26,494 nt of DNA, from the NCBI GenBank assembly GCA_015501055.1, contig JADNYV010000470.1, forward strand, positions 1 to 26,494, read 5' to 3'. The notes under the pieces were generated by a model. That model searched no databases and was not told the DNA's origin. It saw only the letters and a list, made by a program, of their open reading frames with translations. A program made the position numbers and the translations under genes. The stretch comes from Mucidula mucida (taxonomy: Eukaryota > Basidiomycota > Agaricomycetes > Agaricales > Physalacriaceae). Positions within the stretch are counted from its first letter, which is position 1. Every line of letters starts with the position of its first letter. This document shows positions 1-10,105 of this stretch, piece by piece.

Positions 1-277
1 ACGTTTGCCGTGAGTTCACGATTGAAATTGACAACTGATCTATCACACCTTTCCTTGCTTGACAAAGATCGCAGGAACGAGACAGTCGCGTGAGACGTGC
101 ACGCTTTGTTGATTTCTCTCCTTTCAAGTTTTCTCCAGGTTCAGAAAGGACCATATCGCACTCAGCAGACTGGTGCAACAAATACGCAGCGCTTGGACGA
201 ATCAGGGAAACGCAGCCCTGACTGCCGATCAAGAATTTAGTAGCGTGGTCACGTGGTTGGGTTTCTTTTCCTTTTCA
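1..277. other. Left flank, no firm gene
   Basis: I see no recognisable gene here. On the plus strand a frame is open from about base 133, after a possible splice acceptor (ttctccag), to beyond 277 and would read FRKDHIALSRLVQQIRSAW at first. This could be the end of a host gene truncated by the inverted-repeat unit that begins at 278, but no family is recognised and chance is possible. Confidence 0.3.
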
Positions 278-298
278 TGGTGGTGGGCACCCACCATT
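278..298. repeat. Outer inverted repeat, left copy
   Basis: A 21-base sequence starting TGGTGGTGGGCACCCACC; its exact reverse complement occurs at 13720-13740. Each copy is itself nearly palindromic (TGGTGGG-CA-CCCACCA). The pair encloses the whole nested transposon region. The two bases just outside each copy are CA (276-277 and 13741-13742), which may be a 2-bp target duplication. I infer the terminal repeats of an older element of about 0.92 kb once inner insertions are removed; a dispersed palindromic repeat present twice by chance is the alternative. Confidence 0.5.
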
Positions 299-751
299 CC
301 TAGAATGGCAGATTTTTCGTGCTTGGCATAGCCGTCTCCGCCTGTTACCTCTTGATCAGAAATACGCCGGCCGTCAGTTGCTGTCACACACCCTTTTATG
401 TCGCCGGAACAGTACGAAATAGTCCTTTCCATCTGTAAGTATTAAGCACCGTAAGTTGTCGAAATGTGTATTTTTTCTGTGGGAACCACATCGCTACATG
501 ATCTGGCTAATTGTACAATAATTGAAGGATAAATGAAAACTTCTGTCCCTTTGTAGTGGTCTCAAATTCAATGCCTGAAATTTTGAGGATGAGAAACGCG
601 TTGTGTCAAGGACTGACGACAATACTCGATTTCGCCTGTAAACGCGTCTTAATTAGGTGCATCATGTCACGGTCACTCGACGCGTCTTGTTTTCCTCCTC
701 GTTAAATCTTGTTGTATCAAGTCATTGCCCGCAACGTGAGCTCAAAGTTAG

Positions 752-970
752 TTTCAGAAAAGGGGACCGCAGACTGGCATCCCCAAGAAGAAGGATATTC
801 TCAAGGTTGCGCCAAAGAAAGTGGCACTCCGGACCGCGTTTACGTTGCATTTGCAGTTCCTGCGCAATGGGACCGTTCCTGTCTGTGCGAAGATTAACGA
901 TGATGGCGATGTTCTGATGCTTGAGATGACCGTTGATGCATGGCACAAGGATGAGGACATTGAGATGGAG
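752..970 (+). pseudogene. Acidic-tailed open frame cut by the Plavaka element (5' part)
   Basis: This plus-strand frame is open for 73 codons after a possible acceptor (tttcag, 752-757). It contains lysine-rich and mixed sequence, KVALRTAFTLHLQFL near its centre, and ends in an acidic run (KDEDIEME) exactly at the transposon terminus. On the far side, after one copy of the 2-bp target duplication, the frame continues at 13512 with DGDED and a TAG stop. No family is recognised and upstream exons are not clear. It may belong to a host gene or to the older repeat unit bounded by 278-298 and 13720-13740. Confidence 0.45.
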
Positions 971-998
971 CATCAGGAAAACAGAGGATTGGTCTTTC
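971..998. repeat. Plavaka element terminal inverted repeat, left
   Basis: The left end reads CATCAGGAAAACA, four unmatched bases, then ATTGGTCTTTC. The reverse complement of 13482-13509 gives the same two blocks separated by a different 4-base spacer, so 24 of 28 positions match. Confidence 0.75.
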
Positions 999-1195
999 CT
1001 GTCTTGGTCTTTTGGCCGAGGTCTTTTGCGGTCTTGGTCTTTTGAAATTGGTCTTTCGTGTCTTTGTCTTTCTGAAATTGATCTTTCATGTCTTTGTCTT
1101 TCTGAAATTGGTCTTTTGTGTCTTTGTCTTTCTAAAAGTGTCTTCAGATGAATGTGTCTTTTCTTGTTGCTCATGTGTCTTCCCTTTCAGAAGTC
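990..1195. repeat. Left subterminal GTCTT repeat array with a 30-bp tandem repeat
   Basis: About 17 copies of GTCTT lie in roughly 205 bases, all in one orientation. Within it a 30-base unit beginning GAAATTGGTCTTT occurs three times in tandem (1044-1073, 1074-1103, 1104-1133) with few differences. Clustered short motifs just inside the ends are the usual transposase-binding regions of CACTA-type elements; that role is inferred. Reading frames across it, such as the minus-strand KDQDRK repeats, are by-products of the repeat. Confidence 0.7.
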
Positions 1196-1331
1196 CCTAC
1201 TAGCAAAACTTCAAGTCATACGACACGGTCAAGCATCTCAATCGAAGTTTTCTCCTCAACGATGCGATGTAGACAGCAACTACTACATATATTCAACTTG
1301 TCAAGAAAATGATAACAATGTACTACGGTAA

Positions 1332-2571
1332 TCAGAAAGCAATCTCATGAGAGTGATGATCAGCGTATTTGTTAACGAAGAATGACGGGAAAATATCAAG
1401 AGTGTCTGTATGCTTCATACCCCGTGGAATAAACTCGTTCCCGTTCAACTTGCCAATCAGATGTGCTCCGCGCAGAAGACAGTCAACGTGTACAACGGAT
1501 TCCACCAAACGATTGTTGTAATCAACATCTGGGGTCACAACCCAGAGACCCGTATCGGGATCAGGTGCGGTGCCGACAGCGGAGTACCAGTTCACGAGCG
1601 CACACGGATACACCATATCCCAGTAGCGCACCGACATGAAAAGAAGGGCACGAGCGACATGCATTCTCCGAAATCCGGGCAAGCCAGTATCAGCTTCAGC
1701 AAAGACACAGTCGTAGCGAGCGGGACCATTACGCCAGCGAGGAGTTGCTCAAATACGTTCTCTCCGCATACCCCCAATGCCAGAGAGATCACTCGGCGCA
1801 TAGAACTCGGCGACAGCGGACGGATAGGTGAAAACTTTCCCATGATAGCGTGGACAAAGTTCGAGAGGTGCATCTTCGGGGGTGTGGGTGGGATTGATAG
1901 TCGTCTGTTCGTAAAGGAAACGACGAAGCAGCTCTGGAAGCCGTGGATGGCCGGACTCCCGCGCAAGAATGTGTAGATTGCGACTGTACGTCTTCGGTGG
2001 GACTAAAGGTTTGTTAGCGCATGTCATTAAAGTGCGAGAGAGTCACATACATGGCACCTTGGCCAACGTAACCTCTCCAAGAATATCATGTCGCGGCACG
2101 TCAACATCACTCCCATCATCGTCCTCATCATCCTTCCGATGCTGCTCCTCTGATGGTGGTCTATTGATGGGAAGTGGTGGATCAAACCACGTTCCAGCAA
2201 GCATTCCGCGAACACGGAAGTATACACACATCACAGCCAATTTATCGAGGCGCTCGTTGATGATGAGCATTTGCCTCAAGGCCTCAAAACGGCTTGACCG
2301 GCGCCAAGGCTCTTTAACCGCCTTGATATGCTTGGACTCGGTGATGGACGAGCAGAGTCCGTTGGGAGCGGCAAATTCTTGTATGAGATGTCGATAATGC
2401 ACCATGGAGTGCTGGCGGGGAAGGGAGAAGGTGTCGACAATGCCCTCGTCCTGGAAGATCTGGCGTTCTGCATGGTACCAAGCCAAGGCATTGTCAATGG
2501 CAACAAGATTGTCTTCATCAAGAACAGCACGCCAAACAAGGTGGCAGAATTCGAGAAAGGCCGCCATGGTG
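1332..2571 (-). pseudogene. Plavaka-type transposase, C-terminal part (split gene)
   Basis: This is the 3' part of a transposase gene whose 5' part lies at 8045-10105 beyond the copia insertion. It covers the rest of exon 8 (2571-2051), an intron at 2003-2050 and exon 9 (2002-1332). Family-typical stretches include FSLPRQHS, APNGLCSSITESKHIKAVKEPWRRS and LPELLRRFLYEQ, then the C-terminal block YPCALVNWY, HLIGKLNGNEFIPRG and VNKYADHHSHEIAF before the stop. The Glu in SSITESKH is probably a catalytic acid of the DDE core (inference). An in-frame TGA at 1749-1751 (codon 830) follows GGMRRERI, where relatives as I recall them have Arg, so CGA to TGA is likely. The frame stays open on both sides of it. 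Confidence 0.85.
2567..2571. repeat. Copia target-site duplication, left (TGGTG)
   Basis: TGGTG precedes the 5' LTR and is repeated exactly at 8045-8049 after the 3' LTR. Collapsing the two copies restores the transposase reading frame (VRTMAAFLEF), which confirms both element boundaries. Confidence 0.95.
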
Positions 2572-2807
2572 TGTTGGTTGTCGACCACGTGATCCGCCAG
2601 CCTACAAGGCGGGATCGATCGGATGCTTTCCCTTAGTCTTTTCCACTACGACTAAGGGTAAGCATCCGCATCATTATGTACCGGCGATATCAGACTGATA
2701 GATAGCACAGGCGTGTATTGACAGTCCGTATCGTTTAGGTACAATATAGTCTTTTCCACTACGACTAAGGGTGTGTATTGACAGTCCGTATTGTTTAGGT
2801 TCTAACA
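2572..2807 (+). repeat. 5' LTR
   Basis: 236 bp from TGTTGGTT to TTCTAACA. Two segments are duplicated inside it: the 30 bases at 2711-2740 recur at 2771-2800, and the 25 bases at 2634-2658 recur at about 2748-2772. It contains a CACGTG E-box-like hexamer near 2587 and a strong hairpin described separately. It differs from the 3' LTR only at 2772 and 2792. Confidence 0.95.
2621..2667. repeat. Long hairpin in the LTR
   Basis: GGATGCTTTCCCTTAGTC (2621-2638) and GACTAAGGGTAAGCATCC (2650-2667) pair over 18 bp with a single mismatch around an 11-base loop. The same structure is present in the 3' LTR. Its role is unknown; RNA packaging, 3' end formation or reverse-transcription transfer are possible. 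Confidence 0.8.
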
Positions 2808-2818
2808 GGTTATGGGCC
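2808..2818 (+). promoter_or_regulatory. Primer-binding site for a half tRNA-iMet
   Basis: GGTTATGGGCC begins at the first base after the LTR. It is complementary to GGCCCAUAACC, the anticodon arm of typical eukaryotic initiator tRNA-Met (anticodon CAU), rather than to a tRNA 3' end. Drosophila copia and related elements prime from an internally cleaved initiator tRNA in this way; the same mechanism is inferred here. Confidence 0.75.
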
Positions 2819-2865
2819 TTTGAACCCTTCCTGACGTTACGAGACCTCGAACACGCCATTTTCGG

Positions 2866-5193
2866 ATGTTTTTACCGTCCCGCCTAACATATTTTCACGC
2901 ATACACGCGTCTTTTCAACCCTGCAATGCCTGCCAAAATGAAGCCCGCCCCGGAACCCTCCACCCGACCTCTCAGACCCTCTGTCGCGCCGAGCACGTCG
3001 CTCATTGACATGGACAATGAAGCCACGCCTCCTGCCACTGGTGGAACGTCATTCGAAGAGAGGCTGTTGGAGCAGCAGGCACGGATGATGGAAAACGAGG
3101 CCCGGATGATGGACCTGTTCGAGAAGGTTCTCTCGGGACGTAACCCATCACCCCGACCATCAACCCCTCCTCCACCGTTCCTTGAAGCGACCCACTATGA
3201 CCGCACACATCCCCGCATCAAGCAAGTGTCAATCGCCGTTTCATCATGGCCCGCAGGCAAACCCGCGCTCGACCTCGCCGAGTCCAATTTCACGCGCTGG
3301 TCCGATACCTTACGCAATGTTCTCACCGTCTCCCAACCACTCATATACCACATCGAATCCGACACCAAGGGCATATACGACGAACCTGATGCTATTCTGG
3401 AGCCCCGCGCGTACGGAAATTGGGTCCAGAATGACGCCGCGGTTGTCGCTTTCATCAAACTTCAGATGGTGCCGGAGGAGGAGGCAGTCTACAAGGATAT
3501 CACGACCGCCAAGTCACTGTGGGCCGCGATTACCGCGCGTCACCTCCACCGTGGTGTCGTGGCACAGATTACGCTAATTCGGCAACTTCTTTCTTACAAC
3601 CTCGCGCTGGACGATGATCTCTCCACAAAGATCCACGAGATGGCGGAGGTGAACAAGAGACTGTGGGAGATGGGCAAACCCACGGAGGACGACTTTCTCT
3701 GTGTCGCGCTAATCCGAGCCATGGGCACTCACTATCCGATCCTCCGATCTCGCGTTATGGAGAACATTGCACGGGCTACGGCGGAGGCACCGTACACGTC
3801 GGCGGACATACAAAAACTCTTCGAACTCGAGGCAGCCGTCAAGAAGGACGACGCTCTCGACACAGCCATGATTACCTCCACACAGACACGTGAGACGTGC
3901 GGCAACTGTGGCGGGTTGGGGCACGGAAAATGCTGGTGCGTGAGGAAGGGTGGAGGCATGGAAGGGAAGACCATTGCCGAGGCGCGTGAAGCGAAAGCCG
4001 CGTGGCGCCGCGAGAAGGAGGGCGACAAGTCCAAGGGTAGCGAGAAGCACGACAAGAAGAGCGAGAAGAAGAAGGACAGCACGGCCAACGTTGCAGACAC
4101 AAACGTCGTGGATTCGAACACCAATTTCTGTGGCCTGTCGACGGACATACTACAGGATATTTACACCGAAGGCGTACGCGACACCATGGTTCCTGGCGAT
4201 TTTGACGAACTCTTCATGCTAGGGATTGTGGACAAGCCCAGAGCAACGATAGACTGGAAAACCAACTGTAGAGCTCTTGGCGACGACGCGTACAGTGTTG
4301 CATTGGATGGATCCCTCAACCCTATCTCTCTCTCTGCATCTCCCTGGCTAGCTGACTCCGGCGCCTCTGTTCACGTCACTATGGATAAGACCGACTTCCA
4401 ACACATACGCCCGCTGATTACGCCAAGGAAGGTTCGCGGCGTCGGAGGGACTTCCATCGAGGCGCGCGGTATCGGGAGTGTCGTCGTGAAGCTGGATCGC
4501 ACAGGTACCGAACTCACGCTCAACAATGTCCTATGGATCCCTGAGTCTGCTGTCCATCTTGTCTCCATTGCAACGATATCCGACGACCTCCAGTGCGAGA
4601 GCCGCTTCTCATCAACGTCTATTACCATTATCGCTAATCGCGGCCGCGGCCGCGTACTCGCTACAGGCACTCGCATCCCTTCTCGAAAGCTCTACAAACT
4701 CGAATGCACCAAGCTCGCTCCTGCTATTGATTCCGCTCTTGTGTCCGTTACACCAACTGCTGATATAGGTGTCTGGCATCGCCGCCTTGGTCACCCCAAT
4801 GTCCCAGCCATCCTTCACATGGCACGCCACGCTTCCGCGTCTGGTATGCCCATCAATCTCTCTACGCTGCCCCCCGTTTGCTCATCATGCATCCTTGGGA
4901 AACAGCCGCATTCATCAGTACCGAAGGTACGGGAGGGCCCCAGAGCGACGGAGAGATTGGAGGTGGTGGCGGTTGACCTGACCGGTCCAGAAGATGTCGT
5001 GTCCGCCTCTGGCAACAAATACCTAATGTCCATTGTCAACGAAGCCACATGTTTCCCATGGGCTGTACCATTACCATCCAAATCGAGCGCTTTTGAACGT
5101 CTACGTGTGTGGGAACTACAGTGGAACAGCAGACTGGCCAACGTCCGAAGAAGTATCGATTCAACAATGGCGAACTACGCTCCGACGCTATGA
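2866..5193 (+). pseudogene. Copia gag, protease and start of integrase (first frame)
   Basis: Frame 1 encodes 775 residues, but family alignment ends near base 5121 and the last roughly 24 codons look out of frame. The ATG at 2926 (MPAKMK) is a likelier start than 2866. In order: a UBN2-like gag capsid region (about residues 130-330), a CX2CX4HX4C zinc knuckle (C345 to C358), an aspartic protease with DSGA (D497), an integrase zinc-binding HHCC region (from H638, then CSSC) and the first integrase catalytic Asp in VAVDLTG (D704). The product would be the 5' half of a single Gag-Pol polyprotein. The break follows FERLRVWELQ, and the expected continuation resumes in frame 3. Confidence 0.9.
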
Positions 5194-7754
5194 CCCAGTG
5201 GTGCGAATCCAGAGGGATCGACTTCGAATTCACAGCTCCTTACACCAGTGCACACAACGGACAATGTGAACGTACCCATCGGACAGTCATGAACAAGGCA
5301 CGCACAATGCGCATCGCGGCGGACCTACCCCCAAATAGATGGGACGAGTTCTGTGTTACAGCGGCGTACCTCACAGCACGGACACCAGCAGTCGGTGCGA
5401 AATTCAAGACACCATTCGAAGCATGGTACGGACGGAAGCCGGACCTCGCACATCTTCGCGAGATTGGATGCCGCGCATTTGTCCTCATCCCTTCAAGAAA
5501 TCCAAAAATCTACCAGAGGTCCATCGAGTGTGTCCTTATCGGATATTCACAGAGAGCGAAAGCGTACCGATGCTACCACCGAGGGACGCACAAAGTCATT
5601 GAATCCTTCCACGTCAAATTCGTCGAATCACATCAAGACGTACATCGAGCTTTCAAACCGAACACCACCATCGAATCTCCCAGTGTCGGCGACCCCGAAA
5701 TCCCACCAATCCCCGAACCATCTACAACACCCCCACCATCCTCACCATCAGATATCTCAAGAATCCCAACAACGTCCTTATATCCCTCATCAAACACGAA
5801 CATACCTGACAGTACGATAGACGCGGGCCCAGAAACACCGTCATTGAAGAATCTGGGTACCGACGGTAGAATAGAGGAGGAGCCGGAAACACCGTCATTG
5901 AAGAATCCGAGCTCCCCAGTAGAAGAGGTCCCGGAAACACCGTCATTGAAGAATCCGGAGGCCTCGGATAGATTACCACGAAGGTCCCCACGGCTATTGC
6001 AGGAGGTTAGGGAGTCAATAGAGGCGAAGAAGGAACGGAAGCAGGCGGCGAAGGACAGACGACAGACGAGGATAGAGTTGCAAGCAGCGTTACAGGACGA
6101 AGGGTTGGATGTTGATTTCCTTGATGACGATGACCCGTTTGACGAGCTGATTGATGATTTACTCATGGCATCAGAACAGGAGGACCGCGCGATGGACGAA
6201 CCACCCAACCTGAAGGCAGCGCTACATTCCAAGGACACAGACAAATGGGTAACTGCAATCCAGGAGGAGCTGAAGGGTCTTACCGATATGGGTGTATACA
6301 GACTCGTCCCGCGCAGCAACATACCAGCTGGTCGAAAAGTCCTGCGCTCGAAATGGGTACTCCTCAGGAAGCGGAACGAGCTCGGCAAAATCAACAGATG
6401 GAAGGCTAGACTTGTGGTCAGAGGTTTTGAACAGGTCTTCGGACGCGACTACGAACGCACCGCCTCACCAACAGCACGCACAGAGTCTTTCCGTATCCTC
6501 GCCCATCTCGCTGGCTATCACAACTGGGATATGCAACAGTTCGACGTCAAGCAAGCCTACCTGCACGGACTTCTTAATGAGGAGGAGACTCAGTGGATCG
6601 AGCAACCAGAGGGTTTTGCGGTGGAAGGAAAAGAGGACTGGGTGTGGGAGTTACAGAAGGGACTTTACGGGCTGAAGCAAGGAGGGAGGATCTGGAACAA
6701 GACGTTGAACGAAGCGATGGTAGGATGGGGGTTCAAGCGATTACACAGCGAGTGGTGCGTATATTACAGGAAGACGGAAACGGGGATCGTTATCTGTGTT
6801 GTGCACGTGGATGACTTCCTATCCATCGCGTCTTCCAGGGAGGAGAACAACCGCTTTCTAGCCGAAGTCCGCACACGTTGGCAACTGTCTGTCGAGGACG
6901 CAAGATTCATAGTCGGCATCGCTATCGAACATGACCGCGCACAGCGACTCGTGTACTTGTCCCAGACCGCACTCATCGACAAAATCCTCCATCGTTACCT
7001 ATCACCCGACGCAAATCCAAAACTCATCCCTATGGATCCCGACCTCAAGCTGAGACGCCCATCGAAACTATCCACTCCAGATGCCGAGGACTGCCCATAC
7101 CGTAACCTAGTCGGCGGCCTGATGTATATCGCGATCGGCACACGACCCGACATCTCTTTTGCAGTATCCAAACTCGCAGGATTCCTCGACTGTTATCGCA
7201 GCGAGCACTGGCGGGCAGCACTTGACGTGGCGAGGTACCTGAAGGGGACGCGAACCCTCCGTCTGCGACTTGGTGGCACCCAGAACTCCCTAATCGGCTT
7301 CACCGACTCATCATATGCCGATTGTTTGGACACACTGCGCTCAACAATGGGATACACATTCAATCTGGGAAGTGGCGCCGTCTTCTGGGCATCGCGCAAA
7401 CAGAAAGTGGTGGTAACCTCAACAACCGAGTCAGAATATATCGCGACGAGCGAAGCATGCAAGGAAGCAGTATGGCTTCGACAGTTATTTGGAGAACTAG
7501 AGATGTTGAGGAAGAAGGAGGCGACACCACTTCTCTGCGACAACAATGGCGCTACGTGCCTCTCATACGATCCCGCTTTCCATGCCCGCATCAAACATCT
7601 CGACATCCGCTATCACTACGTCCGGGAACGCGTCTTCAAAGGCGATGTCACTGTCAACCGTGTCGCGACCGTGGACAACGTCGCGGATATCTTCACGAAA
7701 GCGCTAGCACGGCAGAAGTTCACGACATTCAGAGATATGCTTGGAGTGGTATAG
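5109..7754 (+). pseudogene. Copia integrase remainder, reverse transcriptase and RNase H (second frame)
   Basis: Frame 3 continues the polyprotein from about base 5121 (VEQQTGQ) to a stop at 7754; the ATG at 5109 is probably incidental. It carries the integrase core end with PYTSAHNGQCERTHRT (catalytic Glu), then an acidic linker holding three PETPSLKN repeats, then reverse transcriptase with WKARLVVRGFEQ, QFDVKQAYLHG and HVDD (residues 566-569, replacing the usual YVDD). RNase H follows with TDSSYAD, STTESEYIA and a C-terminal KHLDIRYH block. The second integrase acid, normally Asp in a DNG motif, reads Asn here (RFNNGELRS), and one Gly of that motif is absent. The frame slip and this change both suggest an inactive integrase. 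Confidence 0.9.
5832..5955 (+). repeat. Three-copy repeat in the integrase-RT linker
   Basis: The bases GAAACACCGTCATTGAAGAA begin at 5832, 5886 and 5934, encoding PETPSLKN three times with spacings of 54 and 48 bases. Near-identity at DNA level indicates recent in-frame duplication. The segment lies in the variable acidic C-terminal extension of integrase, where copia-type targeting signals can occur. Confidence 0.85.
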
Positions 7755-7797
7755 TGTCTCGGGCGAGGAGGAGTGTGGCTTTCGGATGCACTTTGGC

Positions 7798-7808
7798 TCG
7801 AGGAGAAG
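7798..7808 (+). promoter_or_regulatory. Polypurine tract
   Basis: The bases TCGAGGAGAAG directly precede the 3' LTR and are nearly all purine at the LTR side. This is the expected place for the plus-strand primer of reverse transcription. Confidence 0.7.
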
Positions 7809-8044
7809 TGTTGGTTGTCGACCACGTGATCCGCCAGCCTACAAGGCGGGATCGATCGGATGCTTTCCCTTAGTCTTTTCCACTACGACTAAGGGTAAGC
7901 ATCCGCATCATTATGTACCGGCGATATCAGACTGATAGATAGCACAGGCGTGTATTGACAGTCCGTATCGTTTAGGTACAATATAGTCTTTTCCACTACG
8001 ACTAAGGGCGTGTATTGACAGTCCGTATCGTTTAGGTTCTAACA
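7809..8044 (+). repeat. 3' LTR
   Basis: 236 bp, TG to CA, matching the 5' LTR at 234 positions. It keeps CpG at 8009 and 8029 where the 5' copy has TpG. It is followed at once by the TGGTG target duplication (8045-8049). Confidence 0.95.
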
Positions 8045-10105
8045 TGGTGCGCACCATCCCAGGGGGAACATGTCCATCAATGGCGGGCAGAATAACCTAA
8101 ACACCAGATCAGAAGAGATATTGTGGTGTGTCAGAGATGACGAACCTTCATCAACGCCTTCGAGTCGTCGCCCGTCCATTGCTTGTAGGCGCGACCCTCT
8201 GGAAACCGACATAACCCGGAAAACGAAGGAACGACCGCAATTCTACATATACCAATCAGGTATGCTCGATAAAAAGTCCCAAAGATACTCACTGTCGATC
8301 TATATCAGCCAGAATCTTCGAGGCCTCCTTCTTCCCGAGTGTCTGCTTGAGGTAGTCCTCAATCCATGTAACAAGGTGATCCTTGAAGGTTCCCTTAATC
8401 AGCTGGTGGAGGAGATCTGGTGACAACAGTTCATGAATATTGGCTTGGGGAAACCCATCGGTAAATGGCTATGAAATGTCAGACACAACTCGAGGATGAT
8501 GACTCAGAATTAACATACCAAGATACTGTGGACAATGCCGTACTCGTCCCAGAGCTGCTTTGGTGACATGCTCTCAAAGGCGGCCTTAATATGTTCATGC
8601 GTGCGACGACCACCTGGTCCATCAAGATTGTTGCAATGCGCCGTACAGCTATAATGACAATCAGAAAGATCATTATAGCAAAGCGGCTGACATACCGTGC
8701 ACACCATCCTTGAACACAACATGCAAGCAAAACCTGCTCGGGATAATCGCCGATGTACGGACCGAGCCCGTAAATGGTACGTCGATAGTGGCCATCGGCG
8801 TAGCGCACGATCTCCGGCGTCGTCATCCCAGGTTTGAGAGACTGTAGAATATAGGAAATCGAACTATGGAAGAGCTGTCGACGAAAGCGGCGGAATTCAA
8901 GGCTATTACTATGCTCTCGATCAGCTGCTGAGGTGTCAGATGGGTGCTGGAGAAGTCGAAATGAAATACGTACTCTTCGGGATAGCAAAGAAGGCCACCA
9001 AAGTGACACCATTACGATGCGCACGTCACACGTTGTTATGAATTAGCCCGTTCGACATGTAAAAAGGATAATATTCGTTCTGGCCGGTGGCAACGGAGAC
9101 TGTAGTTTTATCGCTGCCAAAGATAGTCGGCACGAACGTTGTATCGTGGTTGTTGGGGTCTTCGGCAATTATGTCCTACACAGGAATGTGAGTATCATTC
9201 TAACAAGCAAACGAAACTAAACATACCGCTTGACGCCACGCCCAATTACCAGACATGAAGTCCTGGTATCGACGTCGGCCATGCTTGTCGGTGACCCGCT
9301 TCGGGGTAAAATCCATCTCCTTCGCAAAGTCTTGGTTCGCGAGCTGCTGATGAAGTACCGCCCAAGGGTCTCGAAACCAGACATCGAATTTCTCCACCAT
9401 CCATGGCTCCGGCGGACGATCCTTTGGTAACTCGCCATCATACTCGACGCTAAACGCCTCCCAAGGTACAGAGCCAAGCTTCGAAAGATCGATAGTATCA
9501 TAGAGATCATCAGGATCAGCGAAAGGCGGCGAACGACCGTCTGGCGAGTCTTGTAAGTCGGCAGCCCAGATCTGCAAGAGATCTTTGATGTCCTGTGCAG
9601 GAGCCTGGTTGCGCCGATAAAGTAAGTCGGCGAGCTCGAAGCCGCGGCGATTGGCGAATGGGTAGTAGTCGCCTTTGGGGAACTCGTACTCAAAGGGAGG
9701 TGGTGGGGTATCATTGGGAAGGATGTTACCATCCTTGTCGCACAGTTTGCCTGTCAATAATAGTTAGATAATGTGGCCTATCAGTTTGAAAGACATACCA
9801 TTGATAAACGGATGAAATTCTGTGTGCTCGTTGCTGTGACCTCTTTCCGATGAGTCGTCGTCGCCCATTTGCCCAAATTCGGCTGGATCTGAGGCAGGAG
9901 AGTGAGGAGGTGACGCTGGAGGAGGTGGAGAGGCATCTTTCTGACGAGACGAGGCCGCTTTGGTGCCGGGAGGTGGCCGATTTTTGCGGTATTTGCATGT
10001 CCGCAAATGCGTGGTGAGATTATTCACGCGCAAGAAACTCTTGGTGCAGCCAAGAGCGCGATATTTGCAGGGGAGGATTTGTTTACGGAAAATACGGCCT
10101 GACAT
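8045..10105 (-). pseudogene. Plavaka-type transposase, N-terminal and core part (split gene)
   Basis: Exons on the minus strand: 10105-9799, 9750-9227, 9175-8974, 8927-8696, 8648-8519, 8468-8293, 8242-8146 and 8096-8045, joined by GT-AG introns of 46-51 bases. With the 3' part (1332-2571) the spliced frame is 969 codons. The start at 10105 (MSGRIF) precedes a Cys/His zinc-finger-like segment (CKYRALGC to THLRTC). Recognisable family blocks are FHPFINGKLCDKDGN, PPFADPDDLYDTID, RRYQDFMSGNWAWRQA, GSDKTTVSVATGQNEYYP, RRFRRQLFHSS, GLGPYIGDYPEQVLLA, LWDEYGIV and HELLSPDLLHQLIKGTFKDH. The Asp of GSDKTTVS (about residue 298) is probably a catalytic acid of the DDE core. A TGA at 9026-9028 (codon 327) sits after HNNV where relatives, from memory, carry Arg. 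The gene is dead through this stop, a second one and the copia insertion. Confidence 0.87.

Larger units (their letters stand above)
2572..8044 (+). mobile_element. Ty1/copia LTR retrotransposon inserted in the transposase exon
   Basis: A complete 5,473-bp element with 236-bp LTRs starting TG and ending CA, a primer-binding site directly after the 5' LTR, a purine-rich tract before the 3' LTR, and domains in copia order: gag, zinc knuckle, protease, integrase, reverse transcriptase, RNase H. The LTRs differ at two positions only (2772 T versus 8009 C; 2792 T versus 8029 C), so insertion is recent in evolutionary terms. Both differences are TpG in the 5' copy against CpG in the 3' copy, as expected from deamination of methylated CpG. 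The coding frame is broken once in integrase, so this copy is probably non-autonomous. Confidence 0.95.

Noticed and set aside
278..298. Helitron 3' hairpin
   Set aside because: The palindrome is not followed by CTRR on either strand and occurs as an inverted pair, which favours terminal repeats.
722..1174. Minus-strand ORF with repeated KDQDRKRPRPKDQDRK-like sequence
   Set aside because: It is a translation of the GTCTT subterminal repeat array and crosses the transposon end.
990..1195. CRISPR-like array
   Set aside because: The units are contiguous tandem repeats without unique spacers, in a eukaryotic transposon.
1410..1976. 188-residue plus-strand ORF
   Set aside because: It is the antisense of the last transposase exon, whose minus-strand translation matches the family.
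5109..5193. Programmed frameshift between the two copia frames
   Set aside because: No slippery heptamer is visible, the slip falls inside integrase rather than between gag and pol, and residues align without gap, which fits a one-base deletion better.
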